A stretch of 11,542 nt of DNA from Hyphomicrobiales bacterium (GCA_017304505.1 JAFKKQ010000359.1:1-11542); one strand, 5' to 3'. Numbered from the stretch's first letter, positions 1 through 6,544 are shown. Program-made: numbers and translations. The notes: a model not told the origin generated them from the sequence alone.

Positions 1-578
1 GGATTGCCGCTCTTGGCGTATTTCGCCAGCACCTGTTCGGCGCGCTCCAGCGCCGTCGCGGTGTTTTCGATCATCCGCTCGGGCAGGAGGCCCAGCACCG
101 ATTTGGTCAGATCGAACGAGGAGCGCGACACCACCATGCGGATGCCGGTGGACATCACGCCCTCGACCGACGATTCCGGATGGTAGTTGCCGGGGTCGAT
201 GAAGCAGGTGACACCGTGCTTCAGCAACTCGGTGGCGGCCAGCGTTGCCGAAACCCGCACGTCGTCACCGTCGAGCGCGGCTTCGTAGGGATACATGCGG
301 TCGAACAGGAACGATTGCGCGTTGGACTCGTCGGCGAGCCCGCGCGAAAGCTGGAACGACGAATGCAAATGGCAATCGACAAAGCCCGGCGTCGCCACGG
401 TGTTGCGGCCGTCGATGGCTCTCTTGCCGGTGTAGCTCTTGGCGATCTCGGCGGACTTGCCGACGGCGACGATCTTGCCGTCCTGCACGGCGATCGCCGC
501 GTCGCGGATGATGCGGCGTCCCGGGTCGATCGTAATCAGCCAGCCGATGTCCTTGATGATGAGGTCGATGGTTTGCAC
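1..578 (-). CDS. Amidohydrolase family protein, N-terminal part (cut by window edge)
   Basis: Partial gene: about 192 N-terminal residues are visible and the rest lies left of the window. The protein opens with the small beta-domain typical of cytosine deaminase/TrzA/SAH-deaminase-like amidohydrolases (residues ~1-65, including AVQDGKIVAVG). The first metal-binding motif follows at ~70: PGFVDCHLHSSF, where the HxH histidines bind the catalytic metal. LLKHGVTCFIDPG is the usual next segment. Family members deaminate, dechlorinate or hydrolyse ring C-N bonds in the cytosol. The second-half ligands (His, His, Asp) are outside the window, so catalytic integrity cannot be judged. I chose the GTG at 578: AAAGGA lies about 7 bases upstream, and an in-frame stop at 606-608 excludes much longer starts. 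It is the last visible gene of the minus-strand cluster, 145 bp after the cupin and separated from it by a palindromic repeat. Substrate unknown; a deaminase or imidase step is my inference. Confidence 0.88.
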   Translation of the reverse strand, partial: MQTIDLIIKDIGWLITIDPGRRIIRDAAIAVQDGKIVAVGKSAEIAKSYTGKRAIDGRNTVATPGFVDCHLHSSFQLSRGLADESNAQSFLFDRMYPYEAALDGDDVRVSATLAATELLKHGVTCFIDPGNYHPESSVEGVMSTGIRMVVSRSSFDLTKSVLGLLPERMIENTATALERAEQVLAKYAKSGN

Positions 579-603
579 GTCAAGTCCTTTTGACTTTTCT
601 TCG

Positions 604-684
604 CCTCATCCTTCGAGACGCGGCCGGAGTTTATCATCGGGCCGCGCTTGGCGCGGACCCGTTGGGCCACTCCTCAGCATGAGG
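604..684. repeat. Intergenic palindromic repeat element (Bradyrhizobium-like)
   Basis: This 81-bp element between the cupin and amidohydrolase genes is bounded by inverted ends CCTCAT (604-609) and ATGAGG (679-684). Inside is a hairpin, CCGCGC (642-647) - TTG - GCGCGG (651-656). The left arm CCTCATCCTTCGAGACGC and right arm CTCCTCAGCATGAGG resemble, from memory, a dispersed palindromic element common in Bradyrhizobium and Rhodopseudomonas intergenic regions. It sits where transcription from the cupin would enter the amidohydrolase, so it could form an RNA stem that attenuates or stabilises the message (inference). Confidence 0.6.
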
Positions 685-723
685 CCGGGAGCGGCTTCGG
701 TATGCAGGGGGTGAACGCCGCCC

Positions 724-1233
724 CTACTTCTTGTGATCCTCGCCGACAAACGTCAGGTCATCCGCGATCTTTAGCTCGATCAGCACGTTGTCGTCGGTGG
801 AATCGGGGCACAGCATCGAACGGTGACCGATGCCCTTGGGGATGAACAGCATGTCGCCCGGATGCATGATCTTCACGCCCATCTCGGTTTCCCACTTCAG
901 CGCGCCCTTGACGCAGAAGATGATCTCGTGCGCGTCGATGTTGCGATGCCAGAAGCCCATGTCGTGCTTGCGGCGCTTGGAAACGTCGACCTTAACGCGG
1001 TCCGAGGTGTAAAGCCGCAGCGGCGTGCCGTCGGCCTTGTCGATGTTAGAGGGCGAGAACTTCTCGTCGAAGATGTTGAACATCCGGAAAATCTCAGCCA
1101 TTTCGAGAACGCCGGCGTTGACCACCGGCGGCTCGTTGTGGGCCAGCACGACGTTCTTGCCATTGATGGTGACAAGCTCGCGGTAGACCGGCTTGGCCTG
1201 CTGGCTCGCGTCTTTCTTGGTCTGCTCGTTCAT
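724..1233 (-). CDS. Cupin-domain protein, possible small metal-dependent dioxygenase
   Basis: A 169-residue protein with one cupin barrel in its C-terminal half. The first cupin motif is around 94-110 (FWHRNIDAHEIIFCVKG), giving likely metal ligands His96, His102 and Glu103. The second is around 121-138 (KIMHPGDMLFIPKGIGHR) with His137. The HRN...HE arrangement recalls homogentisate 1,2-dioxygenase-like cupins, but this protein is less than half the size of homogentisate dioxygenase, so only a general 'cupin, possibly ring-cleaving' call is safe. The ~90 residues ahead of the barrel have no motif I recognise. Start ATG at 1233 with GGAG (1239-1242) five bases upstream; stop TAG at 724-726. 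It begins 34 bp after the hydroxylase small-subunit gene on the same strand, so it is probably co-transcribed and may act on the hydroxylated product (inference). Isomerase or binding-protein roles are possible alternatives. Confidence 0.87.
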   Translation of the reverse strand: MNEQTKKDASQQAKPVYRELVTINGKNVVLAHNEPPVVNAGVLEMAEIFRMFNIFDEKFSPSNIDKADGTPLRLYTSDRVKVDVSKRRKHDMGFWHRNIDAHEIIFCVKGALKWETEMGVKIMHPGDMLFIPKGIGHRSMLCPDSTDDNVLIELKIADDLTFVGEDHKK

Positions 1234-1267
1234 GGGAACTCCATTTTCTTGTTGTCGTCGCGTTCGT

Positions 1268-1756
1268 TCAGTCTGCGGCCACGGCTTCCTTCAGCGCCGC
1301 CATGATGCCGGCATAGCCGGTACATCGACAGATGTGTCCGCTTAAGACCTCGCGCAACTCGTCCTCGGTCGGCTTCGGGTTGCGGGACAGGAAATCGGTG
1401 AACGACATCAGGATGCCGGGCGTACAGAAGCCGCATTGCAGGGCGTGGTTGTTCTGGAACGCCTGCTGCAATTTGTTGAGCTTGCCGTCAGGGCCGGCGA
1501 GCGATTCCACCGTGCGCACGTCGCGGCCCTCGGCCTGCATGGCCAGCGTGAGGCACGAGCGCACCGCGGCGCCGTCGATCTGCACCGTGCAGCAGCCGCA
1601 GACGCCGTGCTCGCAGCCGACATGCGTGCCGGTCGCGGCGAGCGAATGGCGCAGGAAGTCGCAGAGCAGCGTGCGCGGCTCCGTCTCGGCGGAGACCTTG
1701 CGGCCGTTCAGCGTCAGGCTGATGCGGACCTTCTGGTCTTTGTTTACGCGGCGCAT
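1268..1756 (-). CDS. Molybdenum hydroxylase small subunit, (2Fe-2S)-binding (CoxS/XdhA-like)
   Basis: A 162-residue electron-transfer subunit of a xanthine dehydrogenase/CO dehydrogenase-family enzyme. It carries two [2Fe-2S] clusters that pass electrons from the molybdenum site to FAD. The N-terminal plant-ferredoxin-type domain has Cys48, Cys53, Cys56 and Cys68 (C-x4-C-x2-C-x11-C). The C-terminal four-helix domain has Cys108/Cys111 (CGFC) and Cys143/Cys145 (CRC). All eight cluster cysteines are present and the length is normal for the family. The ATG at 1756 has GGAGG (1764-1768) seven bases upstream; the gene overlaps the end of the FAD-subunit gene by 13 bp, a sign of translational coupling. 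No twin-arginine or signal peptide is visible, so the enzyme is probably cytosolic. Very secure as a family call; the substrate is not defined by this subunit. Confidence 0.96.
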   Translation of the reverse strand: MRRVNKDQKVRISLTLNGRKVSAETEPRTLLCDFLRHSLAATGTHVGCEHGVCGCCTVQIDGAAVRSCLTLAMQAEGRDVRTVESLAGPDGKLNKLQQAFQNNHALQCGFCTPGILMSFTDFLSRNPKPTEDELREVLSGHICRCTGYAGIMAALKEAVAAD

Positions 1757-2562
1757 GTCTGGGCCTCCGCGACGACGACCGGCGCGAGATTGCGCAGCAG
1801 GTCGCGCCGCAACTCGGCCGAGGCGTGCAAGTCCTCGTAGCCTTCGAGTTCCGCGATCATCTGTTCGACGGTGTCCTTGATGTTGCCGTCCGCGATGGCG
1901 CGCACCACGGGCGTTCCCGCCATGCCGCCGACGCCGAGCCGTGTCGTGCCGTTGTTATCGATCGTGGCGGCCACCGCGACGATGGCGAAATCGCCGTGAC
2001 GGCGGGCGACCTCGCGGAACGCCGCGCGGCAACCCGGCTTGACCGGGAAGCGCACGGCAACAATGAGTTCGTCGCCCTCGCGTGCGGTGGTCAGCATGTC
2101 CACCTGGAAATCGCTCGCCTTCAGCACGCGCTCGCCGCGTTTGGAGCGCAGCACCACCTCGCCCTCGAGCGTGGCGAGAGAAAGCGGGATCTCGGAGCTT
2201 GGATCGGCATGAGCGATCGAGCCGCAGACCGTGCCCTTGTTGCGGGTCTGGAAGTGGCCGACCCACGGCAGCGCGACGGCCAGCAGCGGCAGCTTCGTCT
2301 TCAACTCCGGCCACGCCAGCAGCCGGTTCTGCGTCACCGCCGCGCCGACTTCGATTTTGTCGCCGAGGTCGCGGATATGGCTCATTTCCTCGACGCGGGC
2401 GATGTCGATCAGTACCGCCGGGTCGGCGAGCCGCAGGTTCATCATCGCCATCAGCGACTGGCCGCCGGCGAGAATGCGCGCCTCGTCGCCGTATTCGGCG
2501 AGCAAGGCGACGGCCTCGTCGATGGTCTCGGGGCGCGCGTAATCGAACGGACGCGGCTTCAT
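1744..2562 (-). CDS. Molybdenum hydroxylase medium subunit, FAD-binding (CoxM-like)
   Basis: A 272-residue FAD-binding subunit that takes electrons from the iron-sulfur clusters and passes them to the terminal acceptor. The first FAD pyrophosphate-binding motif is AGGQS at 32-36. The second is around 111-124 (TVCGSIAHADPSSE), where family members usually have TxGGS..HADP; the second motif residue Gly is Cys113 here. The CO-dehydrogenase FAD C-terminal domain follows (~175-270). I start it at the ATG at 2562 rather than at longer in-frame options, because MKPRPFDYARP is the normal family beginning and this ATG overlaps the large-subunit stop as ATGA (2559-2562), a classic coupled junction. The 3' end overlaps the small-subunit gene by 13 bp. 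Confident in family and subunit role. Confidence 0.95.
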   Translation of the reverse strand: MKPRPFDYARPETIDEAVALLAEYGDEARILAGGQSLMAMMNLRLADPAVLIDIARVEEMSHIRDLGDKIEVGAAVTQNRLLAWPELKTKLPLLAVALPWVGHFQTRNKGTVCGSIAHADPSSEIPLSLATLEGEVVLRSKRGERVLKASDFQVDMLTTAREGDELIVAVRFPVKPGCRAAFREVARRHGDFAIVAVAATIDNNGTTRLGVGGMAGTPVVRAIADGNIKDTVEQMIAELEGYEDLHASAELRRDLLRNLAPVVVAEAQTCAA

Positions 2563-4961
2563 GAGGCGGCCGCTCCCTGTTTCATCAAGGCGTGGATGCG
2601 CTTGGGCGTCGCGGGCAGCTCGACGTTTGCGACCCCGAGTGCGTCCGCGACGGCGTTGGCGACGCAGGCCGGCACGCTCATGCAATTGCCTTCGGCCAGG
2701 CCCTTGGCGCCGAGCGGCGTGAACGGTGAGGGCGTTTCCTGGTGCAGCAGTTCGACCGGTGGGATTTCGCTCACGGTCGGCACCAGATAATCGGCGAAGG
2801 TGCCGGTGAGGAACGCGCCTTCCTCGTTGGTGACGAATTCCTCGTAGAGCGCGGCCGCGACGCCTTGCGCGAACGCGCCATAGATCTGGCCGTTAGCGAG
2901 CAATGGATTCAGGATTGTACCGGCGTCGTGCATCGACACGTAGCGGTCGATCTTGACCGGATAGGTGATCGGGTCGATCTCGACGCCGCACATGTCGAAC
3001 ACGAAGCCATAAGTCAGCGACGTGTTGATGCGGTCGTCGTGCGAGGGCGGCTCAAGCTCGGGCGGGTTCCACACGCCGGTTTCGCTCAGCACCGGATCCA
3101 TGCCTTCGGGCAGCATCACCGGCGACCAGTGCGAGGTGCCGGCGACGCGCTTGAACGGCAGCGCGTTATCCGGGTTGCTCTTGCTGCGGACCTTGCCGCC
3201 GGCCAGTTCGACATCCTCGGCCATCACGTTGAGCTGCTTGGCCGCGATCTTCTTCAGCTTCTCGGCGAGGCGGTCGGCCGCCATGTGGGCCGCGACCGCG
3301 GTGCCCGGCGTGAAGCGGCAGGAGTAGCTGCCGGCGGCGATGGACCACTGGTCTTTTCCGGTGTCCATCTCAAGCACCACGTCGATGTCGCCCGGCCGCA
3401 GTCCCAGCCGGTCGGCGACGATCTGCGACAGCGCCGTCTCGTGACCCTGGCCTTGCACGGTGACGTCGGCCGTCACCGACACGGCGCCCAGCGGATCGAT
3501 GACGACCGTCGCCATCGAGGTCGCGCCGTTCTTCGGCCCGCTCTTGTCGCGCGCTTCGGGCGTCAAGAGCGTGGAGAGATAGCCCATGTTGGACATGGCG
3601 GGCTCGACCACCACGGCAAAGCCGATGCCGTACTTGCGGCCGGCGGCGCGCGCGGCGTCGCGGCGCTTCTTGAGGTCGTTGAGGCGGCCGTCGCCGATGG
3701 CGGTCTCCACCGCGCGCGGATAATCGCCCGAGTCATAGAGACTGCCGGCGGCGGCGTGATAGGGGAATTTCTCCGGCGGCACGAGGTTGCGGCGGATCAC
3801 CTCGATATGGTCGAGTCCCAATTCGACCGCGATCCGCTGTACCAGCCGCTCCAGCGAAAGGTAAAGCTGCGGTCCGCCAAAGCCGCGGATCAGCGCGGCC
3901 GGCATCTTGTTGGTCAGGACGACACGGTTGACCACATCGACATTGGGAATGTCGTAGCCGCCGGTGACCGAGCCGTGCATGCGATAGAGCGGGCCGGGCA
4001 TTGGCGCGCGTAGGAAGGCGCCGTAGTCCTCGAGCTGGTCCATCTTCAGCCCGAGGATCTTACCGTCCTTGGTGACGGCGGCCTCGATCTCGGTGACGCG
4101 GTTCGGCCCGGTGCTCGCAGCCAGCAGGTGTTCGGCGCGGTCCTCGACCCATTTCACCGGGCGGCCGGTGATCTTCGCGGCAAGCGACATCAGCACGACG
4201 TAGGGAAACACCGAGAGCTTGATGCCGAAGCTGCCGCCGGAATCGGGCGGGATGCGCAGCCGCATCTTCGGCCCCGGCACGCGCAGCGCCCGCGCCATCA
4301 CCGGGTGGGCGCTGAACGGCCCCTGGAAGTTGGCAAGCGCGTCATAGCTGCCGTCGGATGGATTGTGGGTGGCGATCACGACGAAGCATTCCATCGGCGT
4401 GAACGACAGCCGGGGAAAATTGACCGTCAGCTTCACATGCCTGTCGGCTTGCGCGAAGGCGGTGGCGGTGTCGCCGTAGTGGAATGCGCGCACCGAGACT
4501 TCGTTGGTCTTGGCTTCTTCGTGCAGCAGCGGTGCGGATGGTTCACAGGCCGCGACCGGATCGACCGCCGCCTCGAGCGGGTTGTATTCGATGTCCACCA
4601 GTTCGGCGGCGTCCTCGGCGATGTAGCGGTTTTCCGCCACCACCAGCGCCACCGCCTCGCCGACATAGCGGACCCGTTCGACCGCCAGCGCCCATTGGTG
4701 GACGGGCGCCTTGAGCGCAACCAGGAACGGATCGGACAGCGCCTTGATGTCCTCGCCGGTGATGACGGCCCAGACGCCGTCCAGCGCCAGCGCCGCCTCG
4801 CTGTCGATGCTGACGATCTCCGCGTGCGGATGCGGCGAGCGGATGACATGGGCGTGCAGGGTGCCGTTGGGCACCGGAAGATCGTCGGCGTAGCGGCCAC
4901 GACCCGACAGCAGTGCAGGATCTTCCTTGCGAACGACGCGCGTGCCCAGACGCTGTGACAC
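2559..4961 (-). CDS. Molybdenum hydroxylase large subunit, molybdopterin-binding (CoxL/XdhB-like, not CO dehydrogenase)
   Basis: An 800-residue catalytic subunit binding the molybdenum-pterin cofactor. It opens with the family signature (GTRVVRKEDPALLSGRGRYADD, residues ~6-27). The Mo-cofactor segments are PPDSGGSFGIK (238-248), ALIRGFGGPQ (356-365), VQGQGHET (502-509) and AAGSYSCRF (542-550). The catalytic base is probably Glu757 in GAKGLAEGN. Aerobic CO dehydrogenase form I has a loop Cys in AYRCSFR; here that place reads LIRGFGG, so it is a hydroxylase of another substrate, likely an N-heterocycle or aldehyde. I prefer the GTG at 4961 with GAGGG (4970-4974) eight bases upstream. An ATG at 5063 in the same frame would add 34 low-complexity residues and has no ribosome binding site. 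It is the first gene of the minus-strand operon, followed by the FAD and Fe-S subunits. The Mo-cofactor maturation and insertion genes are not in the window. Confidence 0.94.
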   Translation of the reverse strand: MSQRLGTRVVRKEDPALLSGRGRYADDLPVPNGTLHAHVIRSPHPHAEIVSIDSEAALALDGVWAVITGEDIKALSDPFLVALKAPVHQWALAVERVRYVGEAVALVVAENRYIAEDAAELVDIEYNPLEAAVDPVAACEPSAPLLHEEAKTNEVSVRAFHYGDTATAFAQADRHVKLTVNFPRLSFTPMECFVVIATHNPSDGSYDALANFQGPFSAHPVMARALRVPGPKMRLRIPPDSGGSFGIKLSVFPYVVLMSLAAKITGRPVKWVEDRAEHLLAASTGPNRVTEIEAAVTKDGKILGLKMDQLEDYGAFLRAPMPGPLYRMHGSVTGGYDIPNVDVVNRVVLTNKMPAALIRGFGGPQLYLSLERLVQRIAVELGLDHIEVIRRNLVPPEKFPYHAAAGSLYDSGDYPRAVETAIGDGRLNDLKKRRDAARAAGRKYGIGFAVVVEPAMSNMGYLSTLLTPEARDKSGPKNGATSMATVVIDPLGAVSVTADVTVQGQGHETALSQIVADRLGLRPGDIDVVLEMDTGKDQWSIAAGSYSCRFTPGTAVAAHMAADRLAEKLKKIAAKQLNVMAEDVELAGGKVRSKSNPDNALPFKRVAGTSHWSPVMLPEGMDPVLSETGVWNPPELEPPSHDDRINTSLTYGFVFDMCGVEIDPITYPVKIDRYVSMHDAGTILNPLLANGQIYGAFAQGVAAALYEEFVTNEEGAFLTGTFADYLVPTVSEIPPVELLHQETPSPFTPLGAKGLAEGNCMSVPACVANAVADALGVANVELPATPKRIHALMKQGAAAS

Positions 4962-4969
4962 CGTACAAA

Positions 4970-4974
4970 CCCTC
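4970..4974 (-). promoter_or_regulatory. Ribosome binding site deciding the large-subunit start
   Basis: Read on the minus strand this is GAGGG, eight bases before GTG 4961. It supports the 800-residue form beginning MSQRLGTRVV over a 34-residue longer form from the ATG at 5063, which has no Shine-Dalgarno sequence. Confidence 0.6.
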
Positions 4975-5015
4975 GCAACGTTTTCGCGGGCGCCTTGCGT
5001 CCCGCTGCCTTCCTT

Positions 5016-5035
5016 CGCCGTTTCGCCAAACGGCG
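5016..5035. repeat. Perfect 8-bp inverted repeat in the divergent control region
   Basis: CGCCGTTT (5016-5023) and AAACGGCG (5028-5035) flank the 4-base loop CGCC. It lies 55 bp upstream of the hydroxylase large-subunit start, within its probable leader or promoter region. It could be an operator or an RNA hairpin in the 5' leader; the sequence alone does not say which. Confidence 0.5.
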
Positions 5036-5040
5036 GCGAT

Positions 5041-5052
5041 GGGGTTAACCCC
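5041..5052. promoter_or_regulatory. Perfect 12-bp palindrome GGGGTTAACCCC, possible operator
   Basis: A 6+6 palindrome five bases from the inverted repeat at 5016-5035, in the 279-bp spacer between the hydroxylase operon and the alpha/beta hydrolase. The symmetry and position suggest a dimeric regulator site that could serve both divergent units. No cognate regulator is adjacent; the LysR gene in the window is about 4.5 kb away. Confidence 0.4.
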
Positions 5053-5148
5053 GGACCGTTCATCCGATGAAACCGGCTGTTGCCGCAGGCTCCAGAGACG
5101 ACGGAAAGCAGGCAACAGAAAGCACTGATTTCCGCCGAGAATCAAGCG

Positions 5149-5177
5149 TTGACGCCGCCATCGAGCATCTTCATAAA
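5149..5177 (+). promoter_or_regulatory. Candidate sigma-70 promoter for the alpha/beta hydrolase
   Basis: TTGACG (5149-5154, five of six to consensus) and CATAAA (5172-5177, four of six) are separated by 17 bp. Transcription would start near 5184, giving a leader of about 57 bases before the ATG at 5241. The rest of this short window (5178-5240) is AT-rich for this genome and contains no reading frame of note. Confidence 0.45.
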
Positions 5178-5240
5178 TGCAAGAATGCTTTGATAGCTAA
5201 GTATAGCCGGCCGGAAAAAATCGGCTGGCGGAGGGACCGG

Positions 5241-6152
5241 ATGCAGTTTGAAATTCCCGCGCCCCGCACCGTTTTCGAGGTTCCGCTTGAAGATGGGGCT
5301 CGCATTCTCATGCGTTGCCACGGCAATCCCGATGGCGTGCGGCTCCTGGTCACCCACGGCAACGGCTTCGCGGTCGACGCCTATTATCCGTATTGGCGGC
5401 ATCTGCTATCCAAATTTGACGTGGTGGCATTCGATTTTCGCAATCATGGCCTGAACGTGCCGGTTGTGCCGTCGAACCACAATTACAGCCAGCTCAGCCG
5501 CGACCTCGAGCGGGTCGTACAGGGCGCGAAGGAGCACCTCGGCGCGAAAAAGACCGCCGGCATCTTCCATTCCATGTCGGCGCGCACCGCGATGAAGCAT
5601 GCCATCGAAATCGGCTGGCGCTGGGACGCGATGATGCTGTTCGATCCGCCCGATGTGCCGCCGCAGAACCATCCGCAATACGCCGCGATGGAGGTCTTTG
5701 AGAACAAGCTCGCCGCCTGGGCGACAGCGCGCCGCCGGCGCTTCGGTTCGGTCGAGGAACTGGCAGAGGAATACCGGCAGTCGCGCGCCACCCGGAATTG
5801 GGTCGCGGGCGTGCACGAACTGATGGCGCAGTCGGTGCTGCGCAAGGCGCCGGACGGCGACGGCTACGAACTGACCTGCGCACCGGAGAACGAGGCGGCG
5901 ATCTACGCCGATGCCTTGGTGCTGAACCTCTGGCCGAAAGCCGCCGAGTTTGGCGGCCCGGTGAAGCTTGTCGGTTGCGATCCCGGCATGAAGTACGGCC
6001 CCGCCACCGGCCCAGCCAATCAGGCGCTCGGTGTCGAAGGCGGTTACGATTACAGCTTCGTGGAGAACACCGGCCATCTGCTGCAGATCGAGAAGCCGGA
6101 AGAATGCATCCGGCTGACGCTGGAGTTTCTCGGCAAACACGGACTGGCGTAG
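5241..6152 (+). CDS. Alpha/beta hydrolase
   Basis: A 303-residue alpha/beta-hydrolase-fold protein. The oxyanion-hole HGNGF motif is at 39-43, followed by the DFRNHG strand/turn (65-70). The probable nucleophile is Ser111 in the elbow FHSMSA (109-114). Asp247 in VGCDPGM is the likely acid, and His279 in ENTGHLLQIEKPEE the general base. The elbow departs from the usual G-x-S-x-G: Phe and Ser replace the two glycines. The lid region ~137-200 is charged and Arg-rich. No signal peptide, so cytosolic. ATG 5241 is chosen because GGAGG (5230-5234) lies six bases upstream; the open frame extends upstream to 5067 but without a good site. It is divergent from the hydroxylase operon and may hydrolyse an ester, amide or C-C bond in the same pathway (inference). 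Esterase, amidase, haloalkane or C-C hydrolase cannot be told apart from sequence. Confidence 0.92.
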   Translation: MQFEIPAPRTVFEVPLEDGARILMRCHGNPDGVRLLVTHGNGFAVDAYYPYWRHLLSKFDVVAFDFRNHGLNVPVVPSNHNYSQLSRDLERVVQGAKEHLGAKKTAGIFHSMSARTAMKHAIEIGWRWDAMMLFDPPDVPPQNHPQYAAMEVFENKLAAWATARRRRFGSVEELAEEYRQSRATRNWVAGVHELMAQSVLRKAPDGDGYELTCAPENEAAIYADALVLNLWPKAAEFGGPVKLVGCDPGMKYGPATGPANQALGVEGGYDYSFVENTGHLLQIEKPEECIRLTLEFLGKHGLA

Positions 6153-6172
6153 CGGGCTGTCGAAAGGACATC

Positions 6173-6279
6173 CGTCATTTCGGGGCGCGAGCAAAGCTCG
6201 CGAACCCGGAATCCAGAAACCGGCTCCGAACTTGCCGCTGGATTCCGGATTCGCGCCTTCAGCGCGCCCCGGAATGACA
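6173..6279. repeat. 107-bp imperfect palindromic element
   Basis: The outer arms GTCATTTCGGGGCGCG (from 6174) and CGCGCCCCGGAATGAC (6263-6278) are complementary with one mismatch. The inner arms GAACCCGGAATCCAG and CTGGATTCCGGATTC also pair with one mismatch, and short hairpins (GAGCAAAGCTC; GCGCCTTCAGCGC) lie between them. The whole can fold into one long cruciform or RNA stem. From memory, this CATTCCGGGGCGCG...CGCGCCCCGGAATG pattern is a familiar dispersed intergenic repeat in Bradyrhizobium. It begins 21 bp after the hydrolase stop and may also end that transcript. Confidence 0.75.
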
Positions 6280-6330
6280 ACAGCGAATGCTGCGACAGGC
6301 CTGATTTGGCACAGTCGAGCTGAATCAGTT

Positions 6331-6375
6331 CGATCGGACTTGGCCCGATCAGACTTGATTCGATCGGACTTGGCG
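6331..6375. repeat. Three tandem copies of a 15-bp unit upstream of the transporter
   Basis: Units start at 6331, 6346 and 6361: CGATCGGACTTGGCC, CGATCAGACTTGATT, CGATCGGACTTGGCG. Copies 1 and 3 match at 14 of 15 bases, copies 1 and 2 at 11 of 15. A decayed fourth unit may occupy 6316-6330 (9 of 15 to copy 2). The rest of the 392-bp gap 6153-6544 holds only the palindrome at 6173-6279 and no gene I can support. The 15-bp period is not a whole number of helical turns, so a repeated protein site on one face is less natural; a small minisatellite is the simpler reading. Confidence 0.65.
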
Positions 6376-6544
6376 CCTCTTGCTGCCGTCCGTTTTGGAA
6401 TACCAGAACCGCGTTTTGATTCGGCAATGGATGGGGATTGCCACCGCGTCGTTCTTGACCCTTGCGCGTATGGCCGCGACCATTGGCTTGGCACCGATGC
6501 GTGCTGGGGGTGACCGCTTGGCGCTGTGAAGGCCGGGGGGCACA

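Noticed and set aside
2742..4013. Long open frame (423 codons) on the plus strand opposite the large subunit
   Set aside because: His/Arg/Asp-rich with no domain pattern; a reverse-strand shadow typical of high-GC genes.
2559..4961. Aerobic CO dehydrogenase (coxMSL) as the identity of the hydroxylase
   Set aside because: The form I loop Cys is missing, the gene order is L-M-S, and no coxDEF-type maturation genes are seen.
4962..5063. 34-residue N-terminal extension of the large subunit
   Set aside because: No ribosome binding site at ATG 5063, low-complexity composition, and the family's normal start coincides with GTG 4961.
6397..6526. About 40 open codons with a hydrophobic stretch (GIATASFLTLARMAATIGLAP) before the transporter
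   Set aside because: No start with a ribosome binding site and no family recognised; it ends in a stop at 6527-6529, so I do not call a gene.
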